Assembly: GCA_027489245.1 (NCBI GenBank) | Contig: JAIYAC010000012.1 | Location: forward strand, 28,949-92,948 | Reading direction: 5' to 3' | DNA from: Neisseriaceae bacterium | GTDB lineage: Bacteria; Pseudomonadota; Gammaproteobacteria; Burkholderiales; Chromobacteriaceae | Length of the DNA stretch: 64,000 bases | Shown: piece by piece, positions 1-8,239 of the stretch | Layout: every line of letters starts with the position of its first letter | Position numbering within the stretch: the first letter of the stretch is position 1 | The notes under the pieces: generated by a model | The model's database searches: none | Seen by the model: only the letters and a program-made list of their open reading frames with translations | What the model was told of the DNA's origin: nothing | Program-made: the position numbers and the translations under genes

Positions 1-62
1 GCCGCCCGGTCTGGGCGGGGAAGACTTCCGTGTTTTCCGTGTGCGTCCGAGGCCAAATAAAA

Positions 63-863
63 TCAAATCAACAGCCGGTTATTGCTGTGCAGGTTGTTTT
101 CTTTCAGGCGGCGGACAAACTCGCCGAACTCCAGGCCGAAACGGCCTTCCAGCTCGTCGGCGCGCTTTTCCAGCGCGTCCCAGCTGGTGCTGCCCGGCGT
201 GGACTTGAACGCCATCACCGCCACGTTGCCGTGGGTAAGCGCCGGCAGCTCGACGACGCGGCCTTCGAACACGCCCAGCAGGCGCTCGACAAACTGGTGA
301 TAGCGCTTGTCGCCACTCCACCAGTTGGTGACGAACACACCGTCTTCGGTGAGGGCGCGGTGGCAGTCTTCGAAAAACTCTTCGGTCGTGAGCTCGTCCA
401 CGATCTGCAGGCCGTCAAAGCCGTCCACCATGATGACGTCGGTGGATTCGCGGAATACCTTCACGTACTCGGCGCCATCCGCCTGCACGATCTGGAAGAA
501 GTCGCCTTCTTCCGGCAGCTGGAAAAACGCCCGCGCCACCGCGATGACTTGCGGGTTGATGTCTACCGCCACGCTGACCGCGTTGGGCAGGTATTCGTCT
601 ATCCAGCGGGCAAACGAGCCGCCGCCCAGGCCGATTTGCAGGATGTGCGACGGGTCGTCGCGCCACAGCAAAAAGCCCATCATGGCGCGGCTGTAGCTCA
701 GTACCAGGTCGGCCGGGTCGTCCAGGTCCATCGAGCTCTGGATGGTTTCCGAGCCCAGGTGCAGCGAGCGGATATTGTCCGCCTCGGAGATTTCCACTTC
801 CGGCATGGCGTCCACGCTATTGCGCACGCGGCGGCGGAAAGGGTGCAGTGCTTTACCCGCCAC
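63..863 (-). CDS. Spermidine synthase-like (polyamine aminopropyltransferase family) protein
   Basis: A 266-residue class I Rossmann protein of the spermidine synthase superfamily. The glycine-rich SAM-type motif IGLGGGS lies at residues 77-83, an acidic residue closes strand 2 (VDIN, D101), and MVDGFDG at 145-151 matches the aminopropyltransferase active-site strand. It is shorter than true SpeE and lacks the N-terminal beta domain, so its substrate is uncertain. I chose the GTG at 863 because AGGAGA stands five bases upstream. This start overlaps the end of ttcA by 11 bp, so the two genes are probably translationally coupled. A longer upstream extension would run deep into ttcA and has low-complexity composition. 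The family call is firm; the reaction is inferred. Confidence 0.85.
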   Translation of the reverse strand: MAGKALHPFRRRVRNSVDAMPEVEISEADNIRSLHLGSETIQSSMDLDDPADLVLSYSRAMMGFLLWRDDPSHILQIGLGGGSFARWIDEYLPNAVSVAVDINPQVIAVARAFFQLPEEGDFFQIVQADGAEYVKVFRESTDVIMVDGFDGLQIVDELTTEEFFEDCHRALTEDGVFVTNWWSGDKRYHQFVERLLGVFEGRVVELPALTHGNVAVMAFKSTPGSTSWDALEKRADELEGRFGLEFGEFVRRLKENNLHSNNRLLI

Positions 864-1851
864 AGCTGTCTCCTGCCTGGCTATCGGCCTTGGGGCGCGA
901 GTCCAGAATGCTGATGGTGCGGCGCGGCTTGGCCGCTGCGGCGTCCACATCGCCATCGCCGTCTTCGGCCAGGGCGATCGGGTCGCGGAATTCTTCCTTG
1001 TCGAAGGCGGTATCGCCGCCTTCGAACGGGCTGTCACCGGTTTGCAGGCCGGCAAAATCGAACAGCTTGGTGTCGGCCAGGTGCGAGGGCACCACGTTTT
1101 GCAGGGCGCGGAACATGCTTTCCACGCGGCCCGGGAAGCGCTTGTCCCAGTCGTTCACCATCTCTTTCACCACCTGGCGCTGCAGGTTGGGCTGCGAGCC
1201 GCACAGGTTACACGGGATGATGGGGAAGCCGCGTAACGCGGCGTAGCGTTCCAGGTCTTTTTCGCGGCAGTAGGCCAGCGGGCGGATCACCATGTGGCGG
1301 CCGTCGTCGGACACCAGCTTGGGCGGCATGGACTTGAGCTTGCCGCCGTAGAACATGTTCAGGAACAGGGTGTGCAGCATGTCGTCGCGGTGGTGGCCCA
1401 GCGCGATCTTGGTGGCACCCAGCTCGTCGGCCACGCGGTACAGTATGCCGCGACGCAGGCGCGAGCACAGGCTGCAGGTGGTTTTGCCTTCGGGGATCAG
1501 GCGTTTGACGATGCTGTAGGTGTCTTCCTCGATGATGCGGTATTCCACACCGATCGATTCCAGATACTGCGGCAGCACGTGCTCGGGGAAGCCTGGCTGT
1601 TTCTGGTCCAGGTTCACGGCCACGATGCTGAAGCTGATGGGCGCGGATTTTTGCAGGCCCAGCAGGATATCGAGCAGGCCGTAGCTATCCTTGCCGCCGG
1701 ACAGGCAGACCATCACGCGGTCGCCTTCTTCGATCATGTTGAAGTCGTTGATGGCGGCGCCCACGTGGTGGCGCAGGCGCTTGGAAAGTTTATTGCCCTC
1801 GAACACGGCCTTTTTGGCCTTGTCGTCGGCAGTCTGTTGCGGTTCGGACAT
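853..1851 (-). CDS. ttcA: tRNA 2-thiocytidine(32) synthetase TtcA
   Basis: This enzyme thiolates cytidine 32 in the anticodon loop of a subset of tRNAs, using ATP and an Fe-S cluster in the cytoplasm. The 332-residue product has the PP-loop ATP pyrophosphatase motif SGGKDS at 51-56, the CSLC pair (C126, C129) and the CNLC pair (C214, C217) expected for [4Fe-4S] ligation, and the LGHHRDD motif near 151. The last ~60 residues are acidic and polar and look like a family-variable tail. It is upstream of, and overlaps, the aminopropyltransferase-like gene on the same strand. No strong Shine-Dalgarno sequence precedes the ATG at 1851. Confidence 0.95.
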   Translation of the reverse strand: MSEPQQTADDKAKKAVFEGNKLSKRLRHHVGAAINDFNMIEEGDRVMVCLSGGKDSYGLLDILLGLQKSAPISFSIVAVNLDQKQPGFPEHVLPQYLESIGVEYRIIEEDTYSIVKRLIPEGKTTCSLCSRLRRGILYRVADELGATKIALGHHRDDMLHTLFLNMFYGGKLKSMPPKLVSDDGRHMVIRPLAYCREKDLERYAALRGFPIIPCNLCGSQPNLQRQVVKEMVNDWDKRFPGRVESMFRALQNVVPSHLADTKLFDFAGLQTGDSPFEGGDTAFDKEEFRDPIALAEDGDGDVDAAAAKPRRTISILDSRPKADSQAGDSCGG

Positions 1852-1973
1852 GAGGTACGGCTAAGAAATTGAAAAACCGGCTATTTTAGCCCCCGGTGGC
1901 CGGTTTGTACCATCGCCGGGCCGGCTTTTTTTCACCTGCGCCAGTGGCAACCTGCTGACCGGGTTGGCCGCAG

Positions 1974-2726
1974 CTACAGCACCACGCTGCGGCCGCCGTC
2001 TACCGCCAGGATCTGGCCGTTGACGTAGTCGGTATCAAACAGCAAAAACGCCACTGCACGGGCAATGTCGTCCGGCACGCCGGTGCGCTGCAGCGGGATA
2101 GTGGCTTCGATGGCCTGGCGCTCGGCACTGTCGAACGAGACCTCATCTTCCGGCCACAGGTTAACCCCCGGCGACACACCGTTGACGCGTACCTGCGGCG
2201 CCAGCTCCAGCGCCAGGCTGCGGATCAGCTGCGCGTGGCCGGCCTTGGCCAGGCTGTACACCAGGTGGCGTTTCATCGGCCGCTCAGCGTGGATATCGAC
2301 AATGCCGACGATGGCGCCGTGGTTGGCCGCCAGGTACGGTGCAGCGGCCTGCGCCAGAAATAGCGGGGCTTTGAGGTTGCTGCCCATCAGGTCGAACCAG
2401 TCCTGCTCGCTGATGCGGCCAACGTCGGTGGGGTAAAAGCTGGAGGCGTTGTTGACCAGGCCATCCAGCCGGCCAAAGCATCCCACGGCGTCGGCCACCA
2501 GCGCGGGCAGCGCGGCGCTATCCAGCAGGTCGGCCTGCGCCAGCGCCACCGTGTCCGGGCGCTGCGCGTTCAGCTCGGCCGCCAGCGCCTGCGCCTGCGT
2601 GCGCGAGCCACGGTAATGCAGCACCAGCCGCGCACCGCGGCTGTGCAGATGGCGGGCAATGCCGGCGCCCACGCGGCGCGCGGCACCGGTAATGAGCACC
2701 ACTTTGTCATTGAGCGAGTTGGTCAT
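1974..2726 (-). CDS. Pteridine reductase-type short-chain dehydrogenase
   Basis: A 250-residue NADPH-dependent SDR, probably reducing dihydropterins or dihydromonapterin (PTR1/FolM type). The cofactor motif TGAARRVG carries the Arg typical of pteridine reductases. NNAS is at 92-95, and the catalytic set is D144, Y157 and K161: Asp replaces the usual SDR serine, with the same 13-residue spacing to Tyr as in PTR1. The ATG at 2726 follows AAGGGG with suitable spacing; a longer reading would begin inside the divergent promoter region. A GGTTGGCCGC repeat lies immediately after the stop codon at 1962-1971. FolM-type function is inferred from the residue pattern. Confidence 0.85.
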   Translation of the reverse strand: MTNSLNDKVVLITGAARRVGAGIARHLHSRGARLVLHYRGSRTQAQALAAELNAQRPDTVALAQADLLDSAALPALVADAVGCFGRLDGLVNNASSFYPTDVGRISEQDWFDLMGSNLKAPLFLAQAAAPYLAANHGAIVGIVDIHAERPMKRHLVYSLAKAGHAQLIRSLALELAPQVRVNGVSPGVNLWPEDEVSFDSAERQAIEATIPLQRTGVPDDIARAVAFLLFDTDYVNGQILAVDGGRSVVL

Positions 2727-2900
2727 GCATGGCCCCTTTTTGCGTTGTGTATGCGGCAAGGCGCTTGGCGTCTGCGCGCCGATTAGCGACAATCCGCCAT
2801 TCTAGTGGCAGTTGCCGCAAGAAACGAGAACCCGCTGCTGCCGGCACACGGCAGCCAGCGTGCCTGTGCACGCTGCCACCCGCCAGCCTACATACATACC

Positions 2901-4055
2901 ATGACCCTGCCCCAGCCTTCCGCCGACGCCCTGGCCATCAGCCGCACCCTGGCCACCACCCTGGCCGCCGATATCGCCGACAACGGCGGCTGGATGCCGT
3001 TTTCACGCTTTATGGAGCAGGCGCTGTACGCGCCGGGGCTGGGCTACTACACCGCGGGTAGCCGCAAGTTTGGCGAAGGTGGCGATTTTGTCACCGCGCC
3101 CGAGCTATCGCCGCTGTTCGCCCGGACACTGGCGCGCCAGCTGGCTGCGCTGCTGCCGCAAACCGCCGGCCACCTGCTGGAATTCGGTGCCGGCACCGGC
3201 CGCCTGGCAGCCGACCTGCTGGCCGAGCTGGAAGCGCTGGGCCAGCTGCCCGCCAGCTACACCATCGTCGACCTGTCGCCCGACCTGATAGACCGCCAGC
3301 GCGCCACGCTAGCCGAGCGCGTGCCGCACCTGGCCAGCCGCGTACAGTGGGTGGCCACACTGCCCGCCAGCTTCGACGGCATCATGCTGGGCAACGAGGT
3401 ACTGGACGCCATGCCGTGCGAGCTGGTGAGCCGCAGCGTGGATGGCAGCTTGCAGCAGCGTGGCGTTACCGTGCTGGACGGCGCCTTTTGCTACGAAGAT
3501 CGCCCGTTTACCGATGCGGCACTGGCCACGTTGGCCGCCGAGCTGATACCGGCTACCCCCGGCTACACCAGCGAAATCAGCCTGGCCAACCGCGCCTTTA
3601 TCCGCACGCTGGGCCACACGCTGCAGCGCGGCGCCGTCATCATGATCGACTACGGCCACAGCGCCAGCGAGTACTACCACCCCGAGCGCCATATGGGCAC
3701 CCTGCTGGGCCACTACCGCCACCACACCATTCAGGACCTGTTCTACCTGCCCGGCCTGATGGATATTACCTGCCACGTGGATTTCAGCGCGGTAGCACAA
3801 AGCGGCATCGACGCCGGGCTGGACCTGATCGGCTACTGCAGCCAGGCGCAGTTCCTGATCAACTGCGGCATCACCGAGCTGCTATCGCACCTGGATGCGG
3901 CCAACGTGAAGCAATACCTGCCGCTGGCCAAGGCCGCGCAGCGCCTGCTGTCGCCGGTGGAAATGGGCGAAACCTTCAAGGTGATCGGCTTTGGCAAAGG
4001 AGTAGACATAGACTGGGCCGGCTTTGCCAGTGGCGACCGCTGCTACACGCTGTAA
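2901..4055 (+). CDS. MidA/NDUFAF7-family SAM-dependent methyltransferase
   Basis: A 384-residue class I methyltransferase of the MidA/NDUFAF7 (formerly DUF185) family. The family signature GDFVTAPELSPLF is near residues 62-74, and the SAM-binding EFGAGTG follows at about 94-100. Length is typical for the family. The mitochondrial member methylates an arginine of a complex I subunit; the bacterial substrate is not established. I placed the start at the ATG at 2901, from which the protein aligns with its family; the residues encoded upstream look like non-coding sequence. The gene diverges from the pteridine reductase gene, with about 170 bp between them. Shortly after its end comes the tRNA promoter. 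Confidence 0.88.
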   Translation: MTLPQPSADALAISRTLATTLAADIADNGGWMPFSRFMEQALYAPGLGYYTAGSRKFGEGGDFVTAPELSPLFARTLARQLAALLPQTAGHLLEFGAGTGRLAADLLAELEALGQLPASYTIVDLSPDLIDRQRATLAERVPHLASRVQWVATLPASFDGIMLGNEVLDAMPCELVSRSVDGSLQQRGVTVLDGAFCYEDRPFTDAALATLAAELIPATPGYTSEISLANRAFIRTLGHTLQRGAVIMIDYGHSASEYYHPERHMGTLLGHYRHHTIQDLFYLPGLMDITCHVDFSAVAQSGIDAGLDLIGYCSQAQFLINCGITELLSHLDAANVKQYLPLAKAAQRLLSPVEMGETFKVIGFGKGVDIDWAGFASGDRCYTL

Positions 4056-4084
4056 ACCCGACGGCAGGATTTGCACGAAATCTA

Positions 4085-4113
4085 TTGACAGTGCAAAAAC
4101 GGCTCGGTTATAG
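4085..4113 (+). promoter_or_regulatory. Sigma70 promoter of the tRNA-Met pair
   Basis: TTGACA at 4085-4090 is followed after exactly 17 bases by TTATAG at 4108-4113. The first tRNA starts about 30 bases further on. It is the only strong promoter-like element between the methyltransferase gene and the tRNAs. Confidence 0.8.
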
Positions 4114-4144
4114 TTCGCAGCCTTGATGCAGCGCATCGAGATGT

Positions 4145-4221
<77 letters not shown>

Positions 4222-4255
4222 CAGTTTGCGAAGCACTGCTTCGGCAGGGTTTCAC

Positions 4256-4332
<77 letters not shown>

Positions 4333-4341
4333 ACAACAAAA

Positions 4342-4366
4342 AACCAGCCTACGGGCTGGTTTTTTG
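4342..4366 (+). terminator. Rho-independent terminator of the tRNA transcript
   Basis: AACCAGCC pairs with GGCTGGTT across a TACG loop and is followed by a T run. Confidence 0.9.
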
Positions 4367-4402
4367 CTTTCCGGCATCTTTGTTTACCTTCACCGCAAGT
4401 CC

Positions 4403-4921
4403 ATGCAGCACGGCCATATCGTTTTACGCACCATGCAGGCCGCCGATTTTGGCGCCATCCTCGCCATTCAGGCACAAAGCTACCCCGCCAACCTGATCGA
4501 AAGCCGCGACGCCCTGGCCTCACGCCACGCGCTATCGCCCGACACCTGCTGGGTGGCGGAGCACGCGGGCCAGGTCAAAGGCTATGTGTTCGCCCACCCG
4601 TGGCAGGGCGACACCCCGCCACCGCTGAACCAGCCGCTGGCGGCGCTGCCCAGCCGCCACGACACCTTGTTCATCCACGACATGGCACTGTGCCGCAGCA
4701 CGCGTGGCCGTGGCATTGCACCGCGCCTGCTGGCCCGGCTGCAAGACAAGGCACGCGAGCGCGGTCTGCGCTTTGCGCGCCTGGTGGCGGTGCAAGGCGC
4801 GCAGCATTACTGGGCGCGCCACGGCTACCAACCCTACCCGCTGCCCGCGGCCAAGCTGGCTTGCTATGGCAGCGACGCCACCGGCATGGTGGCCGTGTTG
4901 GCCGCCTCAGGCGCCGCTTAA
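4403..4921 (+). CDS. GNAT-family N-acetyltransferase
   Basis: A 172-residue GNAT acyltransferase. The sequence begins with a typical beta1 strand (IVLRTMQAADF), and the acetyl-CoA pyrophosphate-binding loop is CRSTRGRGIAPRLL near residues 100-113 (Q/R-x-x-G-x-G/A pattern). The C-terminal YWARHGY motif is usual for the fold. The ATG at 4403 was chosen by homology; the Shine-Dalgarno sequence is weak. Its 3' end overlaps the convergent isochorismatase-like gene by 15 bp. The substrate cannot be told from the sequence. Confidence 0.85.
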   Translation: MQHGHIVLRTMQAADFGAILAIQAQSYPANLIESRDALASRHALSPDTCWVAEHAGQVKGYVFAHPWQGDTPPPLNQPLAALPSRHDTLFIHDMALCRSTRGRGIAPRLLARLQDKARERGLRFARLVAVQGAQHYWARHGYQPYPLPAAKLACYGSDATGMVAVLAASGAA

Positions 4922-5485
4922 GGCTGCCAGTACCTCGGCGCTGGTTTGCACCGTGGCGTACTCGCCGTGCAGGTTGGCCAGCGCCATGGCGTGGACGGTC
5001 TGCGCGCTGTGCGACACGCCGTCAAAATCCGGCTGCGCGTAGGCGTAGCAGCCATCGGCCAGCACGCGCACGTCAAAACCGAGGTTGCCGCCGCTACGCG
5101 CCGTAGCTTCCACCGAATTATTGGTACTGACCCCCACCAACACCAGCTGGCGGATACCGCGCTGATGCAGCCAGCGCTCTAGCTGGCTGTGGGTGAAGGC
5201 GTCCGGTACGTGCTTGTCCACCACGTGCTCGTGCGGCAGCGGCGCCAGTGCCGGCTGCCACTCCACGCCATCCTGCCCCGGCCAGAACGGTGAGCCCGGC
5301 GTGCGTGACAGGTGGCGCACATGCACCACCGGCTGCCCGGCCTGGCGCCAGGCGGCCAGCAGCTGGGCGATCACCGCCTCGGCACCGGGGTTGTTGCGCG
5401 TGTGCGCCGGCATGCGCTGCATGCCTTTTTGCATGTCGATAATGATGAGCGCGTTCGGCGCTGGGGGCGCGGCAGGCTGGGTCAT
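4907..5485 (-). CDS. Isochorismatase-like (cysteine hydrolase superfamily) protein lacking the Cys nucleophile
   Basis: A 192-residue isochorismatase-fold protein. The catalytic Asp is in LIIIDMQKG (D17) and the catalytic Lys is probably K91 in VVDKHVPDAF. In the third signature, GVSTNNSVEATAR (118-130), Ser124 stands where nicotinamidase-like members have the nucleophilic Cys. The TNNSVEAT form appears to be its own subfamily, so thiol catalysis as in nicotinamidases is unlikely, and hydrolysis without a covalent thioester as in isochorismatases is possible. The ATG at 5485 has a GGAG a little further upstream than usual. The gene lies between its convergent GNAT neighbour and the oxygenase terminator. 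Confidence 0.8.
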   Translation of the reverse strand: MTQPAAPPAPNALIIIDMQKGMQRMPAHTRNNPGAEAVIAQLLAAWRQAGQPVVHVRHLSRTPGSPFWPGQDGVEWQPALAPLPHEHVVDKHVPDAFTHSQLERWLHQRGIRQLVLVGVSTNNSVEATARSGGNLGFDVRVLADGCYAYAQPDFDGVSHSAQTVHAMALANLHGEYATVQTSAEVLAALSGA

Positions 5486-5542
5486 GCGGCAGGCTCCACA
5501 GGTAAAACACCATTGTAGCCGCGCCTGCGGCCAACCTTGGGG

Positions 5543-5582
5543 CAAAACAAAGCCCGGCGCTGCGGGGTAACAGGGCCGGGCT
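5543..5582 (-). terminator. Rho-independent terminator after the 2OG oxygenase gene
   Basis: On the minus strand AGCCCGGC and GCCGGGCT form an 8-bp stem with a 16-base loop, followed by TTTGTTTTG. A TGCGGCCAACCTT repeat (5526-5538) lies just beyond it. Confidence 0.75.
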
Positions 5583-5602
5583 GGCGATGCGCTTTGGCAG
5601 GC

Positions 5603-6445
5603 TTACATCTTCACGCCCAGCTCGCGCAGGCGCTCGGCCAGGTAGGCACCAGCGGTGTAGCGCTCGGACAGCACCACTTCGTCACGCGGGTGCAGGAACA
5701 GCGGCAGCGACACGCGGCTCTTGCTGGCGCCTTCGCCGGTGGGGTTCACCACACGGTGCTGGGTAGACGGGTAGTAACCGCCGGACGCTTCGCACAGCAT
5801 GTCGCCGATATTGATGATCAGCATGCCGAAATCACAGGGCACGTCGATCCAGTTGCCGTTCATGTCCTGCACCTGCAGGCCTGGCTCGTTGGCTGCCGGC
5901 AGGATGGTGAGCAGGTTGATGTCGCCGTGGGCAGCGGCGCGCAGCGAGCCAGCCGGCTCGTTGCCGGTCAGCGGCGGGTAACGCAGCACGCGCAGCAGGG
6001 TTTTCTGGCTGCCCTGGATCATCTGCGACAGCGGCTCGCTGTAGTTGGCCGCAATATCGGCCGGGGTGTACTGCTCCACCCACGCCAACAGCTCTTGCGC
6101 CAGCATGTTGGCGGTGTCGTAGTAGCGCATGGCGTCGTCCTTCAGCTGTGCCGGGATGCGCCCCCACGGGTAGAGGTGGAAGTATTCCTTGATGTCTTTC
6201 TGGGTGTGGCCTTTGGCGGTTTCGGAGATTTCCGGCGAGAAATAACCATCCTGCTTTTCTACCGAGAAAGCAAAGTCGTGCTTTTCGTCGGTGCCAAAGA
6301 ACGTCAGCCAGTCGCGGTAGATGCTTTCTACCAGGTCTTGTGGAATGGGGTGGTTTACCAGCACGCCAAAGCCGGTTTCGTGCAGGCTGCGGGTGAACTG
6401 TTCGGCCGCGTCGGGCGCGCGGTAGTCGACTACGCGTACGTTCAT
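5603..6445 (-). CDS. 2-oxoglutarate/Fe(II)-dependent oxygenase (isopenicillin N synthase-like)
   Basis: A 280-residue DIOX_N plus 2OG-FeII_Oxy protein. The Fe(II) facial triad is H173 and D175 (AAHGDINLL) with H230 (STQHRVVNP), and the 2-oxoglutarate-binding RxS is R244/S246 (SRVSLPLF). The N-terminal part VRVVDYRA...ETGFGVLVNH is the DIOX_N beginning. The ATG at 6445 follows AGGA at a fair distance. It is monocistronic, with its own terminator. The substrate is unknown; bacterial homologues are often annotated only as isopenicillin N synthase family. Confidence 0.88.
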   Translation of the reverse strand: MNVRVVDYRAPDAAEQFTRSLHETGFGVLVNHPIPQDLVESIYRDWLTFFGTDEKHDFAFSVEKQDGYFSPEISETAKGHTQKDIKEYFHLYPWGRIPAQLKDDAMRYYDTANMLAQELLAWVEQYTPADIAANYSEPLSQMIQGSQKTLLRVLRYPPLTGNEPAGSLRAAAHGDINLLTILPAANEPGLQVQDMNGNWIDVPCDFGMLIINIGDMLCEASGGYYPSTQHRVVNPTGEGASKSRVSLPLFLHPRDEVVLSERYTAGAYLAERLRELGVKM

Positions 6446-6551
6446 GTCGGTTTTCCTCGTGTGGCGGCACGGCGGCCACGAGCGGGCGCACCAATGCAAA
6501 GGCGGCGCATTCTACGCCGCCTTCAACACCGGCGGAAGTACCCCATTTGAT

Positions 6552-7328
6552 TTACCAATGGCATACGGCAGGTGCAACACCCGGCCCATTCTCACGTTTC
6601 AGCACAGCGGCATCCACCAGCTTTTTCACGCGCCAGAACAGCAGGCTATCGCTGAGCCATGCCTGCTGCTCGTCTGCCATCACTTGCGCCACCAGCCTTG
6701 CCACAGGCCACTTTCCGGCCTGATTTATGGCATTGACAAGTGCATTGTCGTAATGGTCTATCGGGTGTTGCTGCAGGCTACCCTGTGCGTCGATATAGCG
6801 TATACCGTTGCCATGTTCCTGCCAGTAACGCCATTGTGCCGCCAGCTTTTCACGCTCGACTGCCGTCAGCAAGCGGGCGCTGGTAAACAACCCCGTCAGC
6901 GCCTGCGGTGGCTGGATGCCCATGCAGCTGCGCCCGCCCTGGGCTGGCACGCCCACGTGGTATAGCGGGGTGTCGGCGTGGGCGTGTTCGGCCAGCATGC
7001 ACAGCATCAGCCATTCGCCGGCGTGGCCACCGGCCCACGCGTACAGCGGCGCGCGCCGTTCCAGCGCTTTGAGCTGCGCCTTGCGGCTGGCCCAGTAGGC
7101 CTGGACAAAGTCTTCGTCGCGCTGCGGCCACCAGTCTTGTGCCCACAGCACGGCATTCCAGTAACCCATGCGTGCCTGCGGGTCGATCAGGTCACAGTCG
7201 GCCAATGGCCCATGGCTGAAATCGTCCTGAAAGCACAGCACTTCGCCCGGCAGCGCGCCATCGGCACACAGCTGCTGCAGCGCGGCCGCCGGCGATGGCA
7301 GGGCAAAGTGGACGGGGTTGGTGCTCAT
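6552..7328 (-). CDS. DUF1835/DUF3658 domain protein
   Basis: A 258-residue protein. Residues 1-130 match the DUF1835 pattern (VHFALPSPAAALQQL, then LCFQDDFSHGPL). The C-terminal half, with WLSDSLLFWRVKKLVDA near the end, resembles DUF3658. No catalytic function is established for this pair of domains. The ATG at 7328 overlaps the cysE stop (ATGA), so the gene is translationally coupled to cysE. The coupling hints at a shared transcript but not a shared pathway. Confidence 0.75.
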   Translation of the reverse strand: MSTNPVHFALPSPAAALQQLCADGALPGEVLCFQDDFSHGPLADCDLIDPQARMGYWNAVLWAQDWWPQRDEDFVQAYWASRKAQLKALERRAPLYAWAGGHAGEWLMLCMLAEHAHADTPLYHVGVPAQGGRSCMGIQPPQALTGLFTSARLLTAVEREKLAAQWRYWQEHGNGIRYIDAQGSLQQHPIDHYDNALVNAINQAGKWPVARLVAQVMADEQQAWLSDSLLFWRVKKLVDAAVLKRENGPGVAPAVCHW

Positions 7329-8107
7329 ACGCGCTGGTCCATATCTAGCCCTGGCGTGCCCGGACAAAGCTGTGCCACCACGCGGGCCGGTACGCCCACC
7401 ACCGTGCAGTGCGCCGGTACGTCGTCCAGCACCACGCTGCCGGCGCCTACCTTGGAGCAGTCACCGATACGGATATTGCCCAGGATGGAGGTATTGGCAC
7501 CGATCAGCACGCCATCGCCCACTTTCGGGTGGCGGTCGCCGTGGTCTTTGCCGGTGCCGCCCAGCGTCACGCCCTGCAGTATGGACACGTTATTGCCGAT
7601 GACGGCGGTTTCGCCCACCACAATACCGGTGCCGTGATCCAGCATGACGCCGTGGCCAATCTTGGCAGCCGGGTGGATATCGGCGCCCATTACCTCGGAA
7701 ATACGGTTTTGCAAGAAATACGCCAGCGTCTTTCTGCCCTCTTGCCACAGCCAGTGGGTAATACGCTGGCTTTGCAGCGCGTGAAAGCCCTTGAAGTACA
7801 GCAGCGGGGTGGAATAGCTATCGCACGCCGGGTCGCGCTCAAAGCAGGCGGTAATGTCGGCGCGTACCGCCTGGATAATGGCAGGGTTGGCCGCAAAGGC
7901 CTCGCGGAACAGCTCCATCAGGGCGCGGGCGTCCATTACCGGGCTAGCCAGCTTGCTGGACAGGTGAAACGCCAGCACGTCTTCCAGCGTGCCGTGGCGC
8001 AGCACGGTCATGTGCAGGAAGCTGGCCAGCAGCGGTTCGTCGCGCACCGCCAGCTCGGCCTCTTGCAAAATGGCCAGCCACAGGGCGTCATGGTTGCTTG
8101 CAGTCAT
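7325..8107 (-). CDS. cysE: Serine O-acetyltransferase
   Basis: Catalyses acetyl-CoA plus L-serine to O-acetylserine, the first committed step of cysteine synthesis. The 260-residue protein has the N-terminal SATase helical domain (DALWLAILQEAE...) and a left-handed beta helix from about residue 140, including MLDHGTGIVVGETAVIG and GVTLGGTGKDHGDRHPKVGDGV. The conserved HW of ITHWLWQEGR is present. I took the ATG at 8107, preceded by AAGG at a suitable distance. The last ~15 residues are the flexible tail that binds cysteine synthase in other species; here it ends in a charged DMDQRV rather than the classic terminal Ile, so complex formation is doubtful. Confidence 0.95.
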   Translation of the reverse strand: MTASNHDALWLAILQEAELAVRDEPLLASFLHMTVLRHGTLEDVLAFHLSSKLASPVMDARALMELFREAFAANPAIIQAVRADITACFERDPACDSYSTPLLYFKGFHALQSQRITHWLWQEGRKTLAYFLQNRISEVMGADIHPAAKIGHGVMLDHGTGIVVGETAVIGNNVSILQGVTLGGTGKDHGDRHPKVGDGVLIGANTSILGNIRIGDCSKVGAGSVVLDDVPAHCTVVGVPARVVAQLCPGTPGLDMDQRV

Positions 8108-8149
8108 GCTCTTACCTTTACTTGTTCTGCTTGCCTCGTTTACGGGCAT

Positions 8150-8179
8150 GAAAAAGGGCGCTGCCTGCTGGCGCGCCCT
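8150..8179 (-). terminator. Probable rho-independent terminator between rng and cysE
   Basis: AGGGCGC and GCGCCCT pair on the minus strand and are followed by TTTT. It lies between rng or its upstream partners and the cysE start and may be read from either direction. A near-match to the dispersed repeat (GCGGCCAACTT) is adjacent at about 8196. Confidence 0.55.
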
Positions 8180-8239
8180 GGGGTGTGTACGGTGCGCGGC
8201 CAACTTGCAGCGGGTGGCACCGTGCCGGCCTTGCCAGGC

